DNA of 10,830 nucleotides from Chloroflexota bacterium (lineage in GTDB: Bacteria; Chloroflexota; Dormibacteria; CF-121): contig VBFX01000016.1 in the NCBI GenBank assembly GCA_005889395.1, positions 1 through 10,830 on the forward strand, in the 5' to 3' direction. The notes under the pieces are model-generated. The model had not been told where the DNA came from and searched no databases. It worked only from the letters and a program-made list of their open reading frames with translations. The position numbers and the translations under genes are program-made. The stretch's first letter is position 1. Each line of letters starts with the position of its first letter. Below, in pieces: positions 4,979-10,830 of this stretch.

Positions 4979-5662
4979 ATGGCCCGGACCGTGAATGCCA
5001 CGCTTCATATGGTCCGTCGCGACGCGTTCCTGGACGTGGCCCAACGCCTCGTCCAGGCGAAAGGGTACGAGGCGATGAGCATCCAGGACGTCCTGGACGA
5101 ACTCGACGCCTCCAAGGGCGCCTTTTACCACTACTTCGATTCGAAGCAGGCGCTGCTCGAGGCGGTCGTCGAGCGGTTCGCCGACGTGGCCATCGCGGAC
5201 CTGGCGCCTCTCCTGGATGACCCGAACGTGCCGGCGCTGCGCAAGCTGGAGACGTTCTTCGCGGGCATCGCCCGCCGCAAGGCGGAACAAAAAGACCTGG
5301 TCCTCGCCATCATCGAGATCTGGAACTCGGACGGCAACGCGATCGTCCGTGAAAAGCTCCGCCGGCTGACCGTGAGCCGCATGGTCCCGCTTCTCTGTGC
5401 CGTGATCGAGCAGGGCATCGATGAGGGAGTGTTCCATGTCGCCTCACCGGACGAGACCGCCACGGTCTTCGTCTCGCTGATGCTCGGCTTTCAGGAACTC
5501 GCGAACGACTACTTCATCGGCCGCCAGGCAGGGACCATCACTTTCGCGGTCGTCCAGCGATCCGTAGCCTCATTCACCGAGGCCTTCGAACGAATCCTCG
5601 GCATACCGAAGGGGTCGCTGACGCTCACCGATGAGTCGACCCTGCATTTCTGGTTCGGCTGA
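4979..5662 (+). CDS. TetR-family transcriptional repressor
   Basis: A 227-residue TetR-type regulator. The N-terminal DNA-binding domain is typical: helix 1 'RRDAFLDVAQRLVQAKGYEA' (13-32), the helix-turn-helix about 34-53, and the family signature 'GAFYHYFDSKQALLEAVVER' (47-66). Residues 70-227 form the variable ligand-binding and dimerisation part. It probably represses its own operon through the palindrome at 4950-4962 and is released by a compound carried by the ABC exporter encoded 13 bases downstream; the ligand is unknown. The ATG at 4979 fits the leaderless promoter. The C-terminus is somewhat longer than in most family members. Confidence 0.93.
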   Translation: MARTVNATLHMVRRDAFLDVAQRLVQAKGYEAMSIQDVLDELDASKGAFYHYFDSKQALLEAVVERFADVAIADLAPLLDDPNVPALRKLETFFAGIARRKAEQKDLVLAIIEIWNSDGNAIVREKLRRLTVSRMVPLLCAVIEQGIDEGVFHVASPDETATVFVSLMLGFQELANDYFIGRQAGTITFAVVQRSVASFTEAFERILGIPKGSLTLTDESTLHFWFG

Positions 5663-5675
5663 GTAGGCAGACGGC

Positions 5676-6602
5676 ATGACCAGCATGATCGAAGTCGAAA
5701 AACTCACCAAGAGCTACGGGGGCAAGCGCGGCATTGCCGAGGTCTCGTTCCAGGTCGAGGAGGGCGATGTCTTCGGCTTCCTGGGACCTAACGGTGCGGG
5801 GAAGACGACGACCATCCGCCTGCTGATGGCCCTGCTGCACGCCGACGCCGGCGCGGCGCGAATCGCCGGGCTCGATTGCTGGAAGCAATCGCTGGAGATC
5901 AAGCGTCTCATCGGCTATGTGCCCGGTGAGCCTGCCCTCGATCCCAATCTGACGGGCGGACAGATCCTCGAGTATTTCGCAAACCTGCGTGGTAGCGTCG
6001 ATCAGGCGTACCTCAAGCGGTTGGTCGAGCGCTTTGAGCTCGACACCAGCCGCAAGTTCCGCCAGTACTCGACCGGAAACAAGCGCAAGGTGGTATTGAT
6101 CCAGGCCTTCATGCATCGCCCGCGACTACTGATCCTCGACGAGCCGACGAGCGGCCTCGACCCACTCAACCAGCAGGAATTCGATCGCATGGTCCTCGAG
6201 GCACGCGATGAAGGGCGCACCATCTTTCTCTCGTCGCACGTCCTGAGCGAAGTCGAAAAGACCTGCACCACCGTTGGCATCATCCGCGCCGGACGGATCG
6301 TGCGCATCGGAGACGTCGCTGAGGTGAAGGCCATCAAGCGTTACGAGATGACGATCACGTTCGCCACGGCGATTCCCGTTGAGACGTTCAAGACGCTCGA
6401 CGGGGTGCTCGAGGTGGAGGCGCTGAATCACGGACATGGGGTGCGCCTGGCGATGCAGGGGTCCGCGGATGCGGTCGTCAAGGCAGCTGCGCGCTATCCG
6501 GTCGTCTCGCTGACCAGCTACGAGCCGAGCCTCGAGGACATCTTCCTCCGCTACTACGAAGGGGACGGGCCGCGCTCGACCGAGGCCGACCATGTGGCTT
6601 AG
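5676..6602 (+). CDS. ABC exporter ATP-binding protein
   Basis: A 308-residue ATPase of the DrrA/NatA class, which drives ABC-2 type exporters. Walker A is GPNGAGKTT (37-45), the signature is the family variant YSTGNKRKV (131-139) in place of LSGGQ, Walker B is LLILDEPTSGLD (151-162), and the H-loop His is His188 in 'FLSSHVLSE'. The region after 220 is the C-terminal extension common to antibiotic exporters, ending 'PSLEDIFLRYYEGDG'. It should bind the inner face of the permease encoded next, whose ATG lies inside this gene (11-bp overlap), so the two are translationally coupled. It belongs to the TetR-controlled operon. The exported substrate cannot be read from the sequence. Confidence 0.95.
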   Translation: MTSMIEVEKLTKSYGGKRGIAEVSFQVEEGDVFGFLGPNGAGKTTTIRLLMALLHADAGAARIAGLDCWKQSLEIKRLIGYVPGEPALDPNLTGGQILEYFANLRGSVDQAYLKRLVERFELDTSRKFRQYSTGNKRKVVLIQAFMHRPRLLILDEPTSGLDPLNQQEFDRMVLEARDEGRTIFLSSHVLSEVEKTCTTVGIIRAGRIVRIGDVAEVKAIKRYEMTITFATAIPVETFKTLDGVLEVEALNHGHGVRLAMQGSADAVVKAAARYPVVSLTSYEPSLEDIFLRYYEGDGPRSTEADHVA

Positions 6603-8235
6603 GAGCGTCTTCCTCAAGACGCTTCGCGACTACCGCGTCCCGATTCTGGGCTGGGGCATCGGCATGGGACTCGTCGTGGTGTCGCCGATGGCGAGCGTGG
6701 CCACATTCCTCTCGACGCCGCAGGCGCGGGAGCAACTGGTCGGCCTGGCCGCGACCTTCGCATGGAACGCCGACGTGGTCGCGGTCGACACCATCGGTGG
6801 CTACGCGACGTTTAAGATCGGCATCTTCATCTTCTTGATCGCGGTCTGGCCCTTGCTCGCCGCGAGCCGCATGCTGCGCGCCGAGGAAGATCGCGGCTCG
6901 CTCGACGTGCTCCTCTCCCTGCCCCGCGCCAGGCTGGGGGTGGCGCTGGAGAAGCTGGCGGCGATGTGGACCGCGCTGCTTGCGATGGGTCTGCTGATCG
7001 GGCTACTGACGTTCGCCGGTGGGCAGAAGTTTGGTGGCAGCTTCAGCCTGGGGGATGGCCTCCTTTTCGGTCTTAACCTCGCGTTGCTCTGCGCCGTGAT
7101 TGGCGGCATCGCCCTGCTGATCTCGCAATTCACCCAGGAGGCAGGTCCGGCGGCCGGTTCGACCGCTGGCCTGCTCCTCGTCTTCATCGTGATGGACATG
7201 GTCCACCGCGTCATTCCGAACAGCGAGTGGATCTCGCGCTTCTCTCCGATCTATTACTACAACCGGAGCAAGCCCCTGGTGCCGAGCTACGGCACGAATG
7301 CCGGCGCGATGGTGCTGCTGCTCGTCCTGGCCCTGGTATTCAGTGCTGCGGCGGTCTGGCTCTTCGCTCGCCGCGATGTGGGAGGGACGGTCCCACTGCC
7401 TCGCTGGCTCCGGCGGCCTGCGCACGCCGCGAGTCGTACCCTGCCGGTTGGAGACTGGTCGTTGCGCTCGGTCTACGCGCGCAGCCTCGGCATGATCGCC
7501 ATGCCTTCCGTCTGGTGGACGCTGGGGATCGCGGGCTTCGCCGGCTGGATGATTTTCGTCGTCCAGCAGATGGAGGCGAGGCTGTCGACGCTGTTCGCGA
7601 GCTCGCCCACCGTCATGAACCTGATCAAGCACATCGGCGGAGGGGACGCCAGCTTCAACGCCGGCTTTCTCAGCGCGATGTTTGTCCTGCTGCCGCTCTT
7701 CCTTATGGCGTTTGCCGTGACCCAGGTCAACGGCTGGTCCGCCGATGAGCAAGATGGCCGGCTCGAGCTGCTGCTGGCTACGCCACAGCGGCGCCTCGGC
7801 GTACTCCTGGCGCGTTTCGCGGCGCTCGGCTCTGCCACCGTCTTCATTGGGGTGATCACGCTGCTCGCGTCGGCCGTTGCCGCCGCCGCCTCAGGACTCA
7901 CCCTCGACCTGGGCAACCTGGCGGCGGCCACGCTGGGCATGATCCCGCTGGGGGTGCTGATCGCCGCCGTCGGCTACCTGGCCGCGGGCTGGCTCCGCAG
8001 CGCCGCCGACACCGGGCTTCTGAGCTTCCTCTTACTGATCTGGTTCTTCATCAGCTTCATCGGACCGGAACTCAAGTGGCCGGATGCCACACTGCGTCTG
8101 TCGCCCTTCTATTACTACGGCACGCCGCTGCTGCACGGGCTGCCTTTGGTTCCACTACTGGGGGTCCTCGCCGTCAGCGCCGTCGCGCTGAGCCTTGGCG
8201 CCCTGCGCTTCGTCCGCAAAGACATCGGGGTGTAG
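6592..8235 (+). CDS. ABC-2 permease with two fused homologous halves
   Basis: A 547-residue membrane protein with about 12 hydrophobic spans, of the type annotated as polyketide-antibiotic exporter permease. It is an internal duplication: 'EEDRGSLDVLLSLPRARLGV' (98-117) recurs as 'DEQDGRLELLLATPQRRLGV' (385-404), 'SRFSPIYYYNRSKPL' (215-229) as 'LRLSPFYYYGTPLLH' (501-515), and 'LFARRDVG' (257-264) as 'RFVRKDIGV' (539-547). Each half resembles one ABC-2 permease of six helices, so one chain probably replaces the usual dimer and pairs with two copies of the ATPase. A polar linker of about 30 residues (265-295) joins the halves. Its start overlaps the ATPase gene by 11 bp. Confidence 0.92.
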   Translation: MWLRSVFLKTLRDYRVPILGWGIGMGLVVVSPMASVATFLSTPQAREQLVGLAATFAWNADVVAVDTIGGYATFKIGIFIFLIAVWPLLAASRMLRAEEDRGSLDVLLSLPRARLGVALEKLAAMWTALLAMGLLIGLLTFAGGQKFGGSFSLGDGLLFGLNLALLCAVIGGIALLISQFTQEAGPAAGSTAGLLLVFIVMDMVHRVIPNSEWISRFSPIYYYNRSKPLVPSYGTNAGAMVLLLVLALVFSAAAVWLFARRDVGGTVPLPRWLRRPAHAASRTLPVGDWSLRSVYARSLGMIAMPSVWWTLGIAGFAGWMIFVVQQMEARLSTLFASSPTVMNLIKHIGGGDASFNAGFLSAMFVLLPLFLMAFAVTQVNGWSADEQDGRLELLLATPQRRLGVLLARFAALGSATVFIGVITLLASAVAAAASGLTLDLGNLAAATLGMIPLGVLIAAVGYLAAGWLRSAADTGLLSFLLLIWFFISFIGPELKWPDATLRLSPFYYYGTPLLHGLPLVPLLGVLAVSAVALSLGALRFVRKDIGV

Positions 8236-8251
8236 GCTCGCTTCGAGAGCT

Positions 8252-8656
8252 ATGGACACACCGGCAGCGCCGCCCACCTACCGGACGGGCAAGATCTGCT
8301 ACGTCGAGATTCCGGCGAACGATATCGAGCGATCGGCCGAGTTCTACCGACGTGCCTTCGGCTGGCACGTTCGAAAGCGGGGTGACTGGTCGACCGCCTT
8401 CGACGACACTGTCAGCGAGGTCAGCGGCACGTGGGTACTCGGGCGGCCGGTCGCGGCCCAGCCGGGGCTGATGGTTTACATCATGGTTGCGAGTGCGGCC
8501 GCGGCAATTGACGCCGTCGTCTCGGCCGGCGGCGAGATCGTTGATCCGGTTGACCAAAACGTCCGCGAGGTTGTCGCAACCTTTCGTGACCCCGCGGGAA
8601 ACCTGATGGGGATTTACGAGCAGCCGGGTTTAGCCACAGTCGAGGGACGTTCCTAG
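8252..8656 (+). CDS. VOC-superfamily (glyoxalase-fold) protein
   Basis: A 134-residue single-domain protein of the vicinal oxygen chelate superfamily. The opening strand and helix 'ICYVEIPANDIERSAEFYRR' (15-34) and the closing 'ATFRDPAGNLMGIYEQ' (109-124) are typical of the glyoxalase/bleomycin-resistance fold; Glu19 and Glu123 are at positions often used as metal ligands. It has one beta-alpha-beta-beta-beta pair and would act as a dimer. The family includes isomerases, dioxygenases and drug-binding resistance proteins, so the reaction is open; next to an exporter a role in detoxification is plausible. I chose the ATG at 8252, 16 bases after the permease stop and preceded by GAGAG, because a longer reading starts inside the permease gene and adds nothing family-like. 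Confidence 0.87.
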   Translation: MDTPAAPPTYRTGKICYVEIPANDIERSAEFYRRAFGWHVRKRGDWSTAFDDTVSEVSGTWVLGRPVAAQPGLMVYIMVASAAAAIDAVVSAGGEIVDPVDQNVREVVATFRDPAGNLMGIYEQPGLATVEGRS

Positions 8657-8674
8657 CAGCCGACGATTCGATTT

Positions 8675-8682
8675 AAGGAGGT
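8675..8682 (+). promoter_or_regulatory. Consensus Shine-Dalgarno of the cupin gene
   Basis: AAGGAGGT matches the 16S rRNA 3' end without a break and lies four bases before the ATG at 8687. It is the strongest ribosome-binding site in the window, where most other genes have none, so the cupin may be made at a higher level than its neighbours. Confidence 0.8.
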
Positions 8683-8686
8683 CACG

Positions 8687-9043
8687 ATGGCAGACGCATC
8701 GACAACTGAGAAGACGGCGGTTCACAAGCAGAGCCTTGACGCTCCCGACGAAACACGCGCCTTCGGCAAGGGCAAGGCGGAGGTCGTGAAGCTGGGTGAC
8801 GTGAGCATCTTCCGGTTGCACTACGAGCCCGGTTGGAGGTGGTCGGAGCACATCAAGCCGATGGCGAAGACCGATCGCTGCGAGGTTCGGCACGTCGGAT
8901 ATATGGTCCAGGGGCGGCTGAAAATCGTCGGCCGCGATGGGTCGGAGGGTGAGCTGGAAGCCGGCGACGCCTTTGTGATCCCGCCCGGACACGATGCCTG
9001 GACGGTCGGCAACGAAACCGCCATCCTCCTGGATGTCCACTGA
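8687..9043 (+). CDS. Small cupin-domain protein
   Basis: A 118-residue cupin. Motif 1 spans about 49-77 ('PGWRWSEHIKPMA' to 'HVGYMVQGRLKI'), with Glu54, His55 and His69 as likely metal ligands. Motif 2 is 'GDAFVIPPGHDAWTVGNE' (93-110), with His102. The fold is a small beta-barrel; members of this group lack an assigned reaction and may be enzymes or sensors of small molecules. There is no signal peptide. The start at 8687 is fixed by a consensus Shine-Dalgarno. It lies 30 bases after the VOC gene and overlaps the methyltransferase gene by 11 bp, so these three probably share a transcript with, or just below, the TetR/ABC operon. Confidence 0.9.
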   Translation: MADASTTEKTAVHKQSLDAPDETRAFGKGKAEVVKLGDVSIFRLHYEPGWRWSEHIKPMAKTDRCEVRHVGYMVQGRLKIVGRDGSEGELEAGDAFVIPPGHDAWTVGNETAILLDVH

Positions 9044-9665
9044 GGCGTGGGTTAAGTCCACACTCCCACGTCCGCCTGCGCGGGTCCTCGAAGTCGGATG
9101 CGGAGACGGTCGGCTCGCGCGTGCCCTGAAACGCAATGGGTATGACGTCGTCGCCGTTGATCCCAGAGCGCCGAAGGGTCCGATCTTCCGCCAGACCCGG
9201 ATCGAAGATTTCGATGAGGCCCGACGTTTCGATGTCGCAGTGGCCGGCCTCGCGCTGCACCATGTCGACAGCCTGGCCGTTGTCCTTGACAGGATCAGCG
9301 GCCTCTTGCGCGCGCGTGGCCGCATCATCGTGTATGAATTCGCGTGGGACAAATTCGACCGAAAGACCGCCGAGTGGTTTTGGATGCGGCGCAGCGCCCT
9401 GAAGCCAAGGTTCCGACAACGTCTGGGTGGTCGTACCGCTGCGGATTCCTTGAAGAAGTGGCGGCGAACCTTTCACGACCTTCATCGCTACCCGCAACTC
9501 CGAAAGGCACTGGATCGACGATTCGCAATGCGATTCTTCACCTGGACGCCCTACCTCCACCAATTTCCAGGGGACGTAGACACTGAAGCGCACGAGCGTC
9601 GGGCGATTGAGACAGGTGCGATCCAGCCGCTGGGATTCCGGTACGTTGGCCAGCGCCGCGGGTAG
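9033..9665 (+). CDS. Class I SAM-dependent methyltransferase
   Basis: A 210-residue Rossmann-fold methyltransferase. Motif I is 'RVLEVGCGDGRLARAL' (17-32), the acidic end of strand 2 is 'VVAVDP' (39-44), and motif post-I/II is 'FDVAVAGLALHHVD' (66-79), as in the Methyltransf_11/UbiE-like group. The C-terminal third (about 105-180) is rich in Arg, Trp and Phe and not conserved; it may form the acceptor site. The acceptor is unknown. I chose the ATG at 9033, which overlaps the cupin stop by 11 bp; an upstream in-frame Met inside the cupin gene (8994) would add 13 residues that do not belong to the fold. Its position at the end of the exporter cluster suggests a tailoring or modifying role, by inference. 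Confidence 0.9.
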   Translation: MSTEAWVKSTLPRPPARVLEVGCGDGRLARALKRNGYDVVAVDPRAPKGPIFRQTRIEDFDEARRFDVAVAGLALHHVDSLAVVLDRISGLLRARGRIIVYEFAWDKFDRKTAEWFWMRRSALKPRFRQRLGGRTAADSLKKWRRTFHDLHRYPQLRKALDRRFAMRFFTWTPYLHQFPGDVDTEAHERRAIETGAIQPLGFRYVGQRRG

Positions 9666-9691
9666 ATAGAAGAGCTACCGGATAGACAACC

Positions 9692-10114
9692 CTACCTGGC
9701 GAGCGCCGGCGCCGCCTGATACGCAGCCGGAAGTGGCGTCCCCACCTGGCTGGAATCGAGCTCGACGATATCGGTCTTCAACGGACCAAGCACCGCAAGG
9801 ACCTCACCCTGCTCTTTCTGGCCGACCTTGAAGTGGTCAAAGGTCGCCACGAGATCCTGCACGAGGGCGTCGAACTCGCCGCTCGTGACCTCCATGCCTT
9901 CGTGGGCTGCCTTCATACTGCGGCCCGAGTACTTGCACGGTCCCCCGGTGGCTTCGCAGACCTGATCGATCAGCATCTTCCTGAGGCGTACCAGGTCTGT
10001 CCTGGCAAATTTCTTGTTGATGCGGTCGTCTGCCGCCACCCGATCGCGAAAATCCTCGACGACGGCGGTAATCGAATCGATCCCGCCCAGGCGTTCGTAG
10101 AGCGAACGTTCCAT
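9692..10114 (-). CDS. Group I truncated haemoglobin
   Basis: A 140-residue haem protein of the 2-over-2 globin fold, group I (TrHbN/GlbN type). Seen are 'SLYERLGGIDSI' (4-15), 'AVVEDFRDRVAADDRI' (17-32) for helix B, the Gly-Gly turn 'EATGGPCKYSGR' (54-65), and the proximal His71 in 'MKAAHEGMEVTSGEFDALVQ' (67-86). Group I globins bind O2 and NO and often convert NO to nitrate. By my alignment the B10 position, Tyr in the mycobacterial and cyanobacterial proteins, is Arg23, and E11, Gln in TrHbN, is Leu47. The start MERSLYERLGG at 10114 was chosen over an upstream Met at 10153 because AAGGGGTGGGAAAG lies before it as ribosome-binding region and the family begins there. It has its own promoter. 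Confidence 0.93.
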   Translation of the reverse strand: MERSLYERLGGIDSITAVVEDFRDRVAADDRINKKFARTDLVRLRKMLIDQVCEATGGPCKYSGRSMKAAHEGMEVTSGEFDALVQDLVATFDHFKVGQKEQGEVLAVLGPLKTDIVELDSSQVGTPLPAAYQAAPALAR

Positions 10115-10179
10115 CTTTCCCACCCCTTTTCTGCCCTTTGCCCTGGGCCGCACGGGCGTGACCCACGGCCCTCGTCTCG

Positions 10180-10208
10180 ACTATTAGGCGTCTGACGCAA
10201 GATGTCAA
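10180..10208 (-). promoter_or_regulatory. Promoter of the globin gene
   Basis: On the minus strand a perfect TTGACA (10208-10203) is followed after 17 bp by AATAGT (10185-10180), or after 16 bp by TAATAG. The start site would be near 10173, giving a leader of about 60 bases before the ATG at 10114. This is the best -35 in the window. Confidence 0.7.
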
Positions 10209-10255
10209 GAGGGTCCGTCGAGCGGCTTGGCGCCGTAAGGCGTTGTGCCCTCTGA

Positions 10256-10618
10256 TCAGAACGCGATGTTACGACCCTCAATAATCAAGCGCGTCCAACC
10301 TTTTGGGTCTATCCACGATCCGCCGACGGCATCAACCTCGGCCTGAGAGACCCCACGGGCCTCAGCGCACCCTTTTCAGACGTGAATTGGGACCTTATTC
10401 TCCCGAGCGAAGTCCAGGACCTCGCTAAGCGGTGGTACGCCCTTGCCTCGTACCGTCGCTGCAACGCCTGAGCGGATCAGGTCCGTCGAGTCGCCCACGA
10501 GAACGATGCGAACATCAACTCCGGTCTGCTTGGCGCCGCGGGCCAGATGGAAAGGGATCGTCGCCTTCGTTGCGTCGTTCGTTCCCCAAGCTGTCGAGAT
10601 CGTCAGTACCTGCTCCAT
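10256..10618 (-). CDS. DsrE-family protein, probable selenoprotein (in-frame TGA, Sec81)
   Basis: The frame opens at ATG 10618 after a GAGGTG ribosome-binding site and reads as a DsrE/DsrF-like domain: 'VLTISTAWGTNDATKATIPF' (4-23), 'DVRIVLVGDSTDLI' (35-48), 'GKGVPPLSEVLDFA' (58-71). A plain reading stops at TGA 10378-10376 after residue 80, in mid-domain. Beyond it the same frame gives 39 more codons (KGCAEARGVSQAEVDAVGGS first) to a second TGA at 10258-10256, total 120 residues, normal for the family. The TGA stands where relatives have the first Cys of a C-x-x-C pair, making U81-K-G-C84, and a SECIS-like hairpin follows (10343-10365). DsrE-like selenoproteins are a described bacterial family. 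Members transfer sulfur or act in thiol redox; the exact reaction here is unknown. A nonsense mutation in a Cys codon is the alternative. Confidence 0.82.
10343..10365 (-). promoter_or_regulatory. Candidate bacterial SECIS element
   Basis: On the minus strand CTGAG (10365-10361) pairs with CTCAG (10347-10343). Above it a CT bulge is followed by G-T and three C-G pairs that close a three-base loop GTG (10356-10354). There are 19 bases between the TGA and the loop. Bacterial SECIS hairpins lie directly after the UGA, with the loop about 16-37 nt away and a G among its first two bases, often GU; this hairpin fits all three points. It is inside the coding frame, as bacterial SECIS elements are. 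Confidence 0.65.
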
Positions 10619-10622
10619 AGCT

Positions 10623-10628
10623 CACCTC
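10623..10628 (-). promoter_or_regulatory. Shine-Dalgarno of the DsrE-family gene
   Basis: GAGGTG on the minus strand ends four bases before the ATG at 10618-10616, at a normal distance. It fixes this ATG as the start, in agreement with the beginning of the DsrE fold. Confidence 0.7.
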
Positions 10629-10681
10629 TATTGTCCTGTTAGCGCCCTCATGGTAGCCTCTGTCGCTCGGCAAGAACTACT

Positions 10682-10714
10682 CCCGAACTCGGCCGTTGCC
10701 GAGTCGGACTCGGG
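10682..10714 (-). other. Intergenic inverted repeat with two alternative hairpins
   Basis: ACTCGGC (10687-10693) and GCCGAGT (10698-10704) form a 7-bp stem with a four-base loop, extended by CCCGA (10682-10686) and TCGGG (10710-10714). The middle arm can instead pair with ACTCGGG (10708-10714) over six bases, so the two hairpins exclude each other. It lies between the end of the partial minus-strand gene and the DsrE gene. No real T-run follows on either strand. It may be an imperfect terminator, a processing site or an attenuator. Confidence 0.5.
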
Positions 10715-10732
10715 CCGTCGTGATGATGCGCC

Positions 10733-10830
10733 TCAATCCTGCCCTTTCGCTTCCGGTTCCGTGCCCGTTGGTTGGTACCTTTGCACCTTGAACGCGACCG
10801 AACCGATGCCGACCGTTAGATCGTGCTTGG
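10733..10830 (-). CDS. 3' end of an unidentified minus-strand protein (31 codons)
   Basis: A frame enters from the right edge and ends at TGA 10735-10733. The visible residues begin KHDLTVGIGSVAFKVQRYQP and end in a polar tail (EPEAKGQD), a natural-looking C-terminus. Nothing identifies the family. Stop codon and DsrE start are 114 bp apart, with hairpin DNA between, so the two may be separate transcription units. Codon bias is less marked than in other genes of the window, and the call rests on a short stretch. Confidence 0.4.
   Translation of the reverse strand, partial: KHDLTVGIGSVAFKVQRYQPTGTEPEAKGQD

Noticed and set aside
4124..5437. A 437-codon open frame on the minus strand
   Set aside because: It lies opposite the Hint lipoprotein and tetR genes and crosses the promoter and operator between them. 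Its translation shows no domain and is Arg/Gly/Val-rich, as expected for the reverse of GC-biased codons.
7003..7752. A 249-codon open frame on the minus strand inside the ABC permease
   Set aside because: It is rich in Arg, Asp, His and Gly with no hydrophobic core, a shadow of the Leu/Ala/Val-rich membrane protein.
8195..8251. Upstream start for the VOC protein
   Set aside because: The extension lies in the permease gene and is not family-like; ATG 8252 has GAGAG before it and matches the usual N-terminus.
8994..9032. Upstream Met start for the methyltransferase
   Set aside because: It adds 13 residues inside the cupin gene that do not fit the Rossmann fold; ATG 9033 gives a typical stop/start overlap.
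9661..9679. Inverted repeat GGTAG...CTACC between the convergent methyltransferase and globin genes as terminator
   Set aside because: Only five base pairs, a nine-base loop and no T-run on either strand.
10209..10255. Terminator between the DsrE and globin genes
   Set aside because: Only a 4-bp CGCC/GGCG stem and distant GAGGG/CCCTC arms are present, without a T-run; not convincing.
10376..10618. Annotating the DsrE gene as an 80-aa protein ending at the first TGA
   Set aside because: The domain would lack its C-terminal half, while the same frame after the TGA encodes that half up to a normal family length.
1..10830. CRISPR array, tRNA, rRNA, insertion sequence, integrase or attachment site
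   Set aside because: No regularly spaced repeats, cloverleaf-like sequence, transposase motif or flanking direct repeats were seen on either strand, within the limits of reading by eye.

Overview
The window is about 65% GC, gene-dense DNA with strong G/C preference at third codon positions and almost no phage or transposon sequence. Several genes have a TAnnnT -10 box ending six bases before the start codon, so their mRNAs are probably leaderless; only a few genes carry a clear Shine-Dalgarno. Lipoprotein signal peptides and a TetR/ABC exporter locus of the 'polyketide antibiotic exporter' type add to the picture. This suits a high-GC, free-living bacterium of the Actinobacteria / Chloroflexi / Dormibacterota kind. 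No rRNA or tRNA is present to fix the taxon, so this is inference.

Layout. 1-190: the last 24 codons of a plus-strand gene, a post-stop hairpin and a rho-independent terminator. 191-1390 (minus): an operon of a receiver-domain gene that has lost its middle, a 67-aa unknown protein joined to it by an ATGA overlap, and a TPR protein. 1391-2743 (plus): two different alpha/beta hydrolases in tandem, starting from a 24-bp divergent promoter. 2733-3593 (minus): a lytic transglycosylase lipoprotein with a good sigma70-type promoter. 3684-4945 (plus): a possible 8-codon leader peptide, a small two-helix membrane protein, and a lipoprotein ending in a Hint (Hedgehog/intein-type) domain. 4950-9665 (plus): a palindromic operator, a TetR regulator, an ABC ATPase and a duplicated ABC-2 permease, followed closely by a VOC (glyoxalase-fold) protein, a cupin and a SAM methyltransferase. 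9692-10208 (minus): a group I truncated haemoglobin with its own TTGACA promoter. 10256-10618 (minus): a DsrE-family gene with an in-frame TGA. The window ends in hairpin-forming DNA and what looks like the 3' end of another minus-strand gene.

The most notable signal is the DsrE gene. A conventional reading stops after 80 codons, in the middle of the domain. The same frame continues for 39 more codons through a recognisable DsrE C-terminal half and stops at a length normal for the family. The TGA lies where relatives have the first Cys of a CxxC pair, giving U-K-G-C, and a small hairpin with a GU-starting apical loop begins its loop 20 nt after the TGA, as in bacterial SECIS elements. I read it as a selenoprotein gene whose product a standard gene caller would truncate. 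Other points of interest are the Hint-domain lipoprotein, the broken receiver gene, the overlapping divergent -10 boxes and the TetR autoregulatory site.
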